Shown here: in pieces, positions 21,270 through 22,228 of the stretch | Position numbering within the stretch: position 1 is the first letter of the stretch | Layout: every line of letters begins with the position of its first letter | Assembly: GCA_030666115.1 (NCBI GenBank) | Contig: DAOUYM010000005.1 | Coordinates: 1 to 22,228 of the forward strand | Origin: Candidatus Aenigmatarchaeota archaeon | GTDB lineage: Archaea > Aenigmatarchaeota > Aenigmatarchaeia > QMZP01 | Direction of reading: 5' to 3' | DNA length: 22,228 bases | Notes under the pieces: generated by a model | What the model was told of the DNA's origin: nothing | What the model saw: the letters and a program-made list of their open reading frames with translations, nothing else | Database searches by the model: none | Position numbers and translations under genes: made by a program

Positions 21270-22228
21270 ATGAAGGAATGGCAAAAGGAACTGAGGGATA
21301 GTGTTAGAACCCTTAAAGAACTGAAAAGAAGGGTGAAGATTACTTCTGATATGGAGAAGAGACTATCCAAGGTCCTGGAAACATTCCCCATGCAGATCAC
21401 TCCTTACTACATGAGCCTCATAAACTGGAAGGATCCCAAGGATCCGATAAAGAGGCTCGTTGTCCCGAACCTGGGTGAGGTGAAGGAAGAGGGCTTCCTG
21501 GACCCGAGCAATGAGAAAGCTGTAACGAGGTGCAGGGGTCTCGAGCATAAGTACGACCAGACGGCGTTGATGCTGGTCAGCGACTCATGCTGCAGCTACT
21601 GCAGGTTCTGCTTCAGAAAGAGATTGAAAGTGGACAAGCCGTCTGCTGAAGAGGCTTCTGCTGACATAATCGAGAATGATAAGCACCTGAAGGATGCACT
21701 TGATTACATCAATAAGCATGAAGAGATAGACAACGTCCTGCTCTCCGGAGGGGATCCCCTGGTACTGAGCAACGAATGGCTTGATAAGATCCTAAGGGGG
21801 CTTAGGAAGATAAAGCATGTAAGAATGGTCAGGATCGGAACAAGAGGACCTGCTTACCTGCCTTCCAGGGTAACCTCGGATCCTGAGTTCAGGAAGATCC
21901 TGCGCAAGCACAACAGAGAAGACAACAGGATATACTTCGTTGTCCACTTCGAGCATCCCAGGGAACTGACAAGGAAATCCATAGATGGATTGAACATGCT
22001 GATAGATGACGGGATCATAATGAACAACCAGAGTGTCATGCTTGAAGGTGTCAATGACGATCCAAAGGTTCTCTGTGAGCTGTTCAACAAGCTGGCCTAT
22101 GTAGGGATTCCCCCATACTACCATTTCCAGTGCAGGCCTGTGATAAGCAGCAGACATCTCAGGGTACCGCTCAAGAGAGGATACAGGATATTCGAGGAGG
22201 CCAAGAAGGGAGCGAGCGGCCTGGCAAA
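21270..22228 (+). CDS. KamA-family radical SAM aminomutase-like protein (partial, C-terminus missing)
   Basis: 319 codons are visible and the frame is open at the right edge; family members have about 350-420 residues. The N-terminal TPYYMSLINWKDPKDPIKR matches lysine 2,3-aminomutase proteins. The [4Fe-4S]/SAM motif CxxxCxxC is in DSCCSYCRFCFRKR (Cys107, Cys111, Cys114). VLLSGGDPLVLSNEWL is the conserved SAM-contacting block, and YYHFQCRPV occupies the late-barrel position. The PLP-binding lysine would be beyond the edge. Lysine 2,3-aminomutase makes beta-lysine, in archaea a precursor of an osmolyte, but many KamA relatives act on other substrates, so the substrate is open. Confidence 0.87.
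   Translation, partial: MKEWQKELRDSVRTLKELKRRVKITSDMEKRLSKVLETFPMQITPYYMSLINWKDPKDPIKRLVVPNLGEVKEEGFLDPSNEKAVTRCRGLEHKYDQTALMLVSDSCCSYCRFCFRKRLKVDKPSAEEASADIIENDKHLKDALDYINKHEEIDNVLLSGGDPLVLSNEWLDKILRGLRKIKHVRMVRIGTRGPAYLPSRVTSDPEFRKILRKHNREDNRIYFVVHFEHPRELTRKSIDGLNMLIDDGIIMNNQSVMLEGVNDDPKVLCELFNKLAYVGIPPYYHFQCRPVISSRHLRVPLKRGYRIFEEAKKGASGLA

Noticed and set aside
1..22228. CRISPR arrays, insertion sequences or a replication origin
   Set aside because: No regularly spaced direct repeats, transposase, terminal inverted repeats of element size, or origin-box clusters were seen.

Overview
The window is archaeal. Signs of this are a signal recognition particle (SRP) RNA with the archaeal helix 8 sequence; a geranylgeranyl reductase for isoprenoid lipids; an RqcH/NFACT protein; a tRNA-Ser interrupted by an anticodon-loop intron and a second intron in the T-loop; and many genes with a TATA box 22-30 nt before the start codon and no Shine-Dalgarno (SD), which implies leaderless mRNAs. 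Lineage cannot be fixed from the sequence. An uncultured archaeon (DPANN-like or another deep branch) would fit, but this is only an impression.

Layout. 1-1558 (minus): an MtrA-like corrinoid domain fused to a DUF4346-type domain, followed by a thymidylate synthase-like gene cut by the left edge. 1559-1945: a long divergent control region. 1946-6941 (plus): a tight five-gene operon with a strong SD before each gene, encoding a tandem AAA ATPase, a protein with two E2(UBC)-like domains, a JAMM/MPN+ protease, a ThiF/E1-like activating enzyme and a ubiquitin-like protein with a near-terminal Gly-Gly. This is the most notable part of the window: a compact ubiquitin-like conjugation and unfolding system. 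7148-9658 (minus): an SMC protein with both coiled-coil arms about half the usual length. 9752-11088: a SpoIIM-like membrane protein and a small, probably abundant, membrane protein with a strong terminator. 11269-12632: a ferredoxin coupled to a geranylgeranyl reductase. 12631-13027: a 14-bp tandem repeat and the SRP RNA (minus). 13150-14462: a membrane-anchored Lon-type (S16) protease coupled to a membrane-anchored bifunctional-nuclease-domain protein. 14475-18091: a deoxyribosyltransferase-like protein, TatD and RqcH. 18082-19766 (minus): a DHH phosphoesterase coupled to an AT-rich methyltransferase. 19801-20206: an eight-cysteine zinc protein and the two-intron tRNA-Ser(GGA). 20309-21223: an AT-rich Fic protein with a C-terminal DNA-binding domain behind a palindromic operator. 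21270-22228: a KamA-type radical SAM enzyme cut by the right edge.

How the genes fit together. In the five-gene operon the E1-like protein would adenylate the ubiquitin-like protein, the E2-like protein would carry it on a candidate cysteine, the JAMM protease would trim the five-residue tail after Gly-Gly and/or remove the modifier, and the AAA protein (with an aromatic pore loop) would unfold tagged targets. No E3 and no proteasome gene is in the operon. The ferredoxin probably supplies electrons to the reductase that saturates membrane lipids. RqcH and SRP RNA serve ribosome rescue and protein targeting. The Fic and methyltransferase genes look like recent arrivals by base composition. No CRISPR array, insertion sequence or replication origin was seen.
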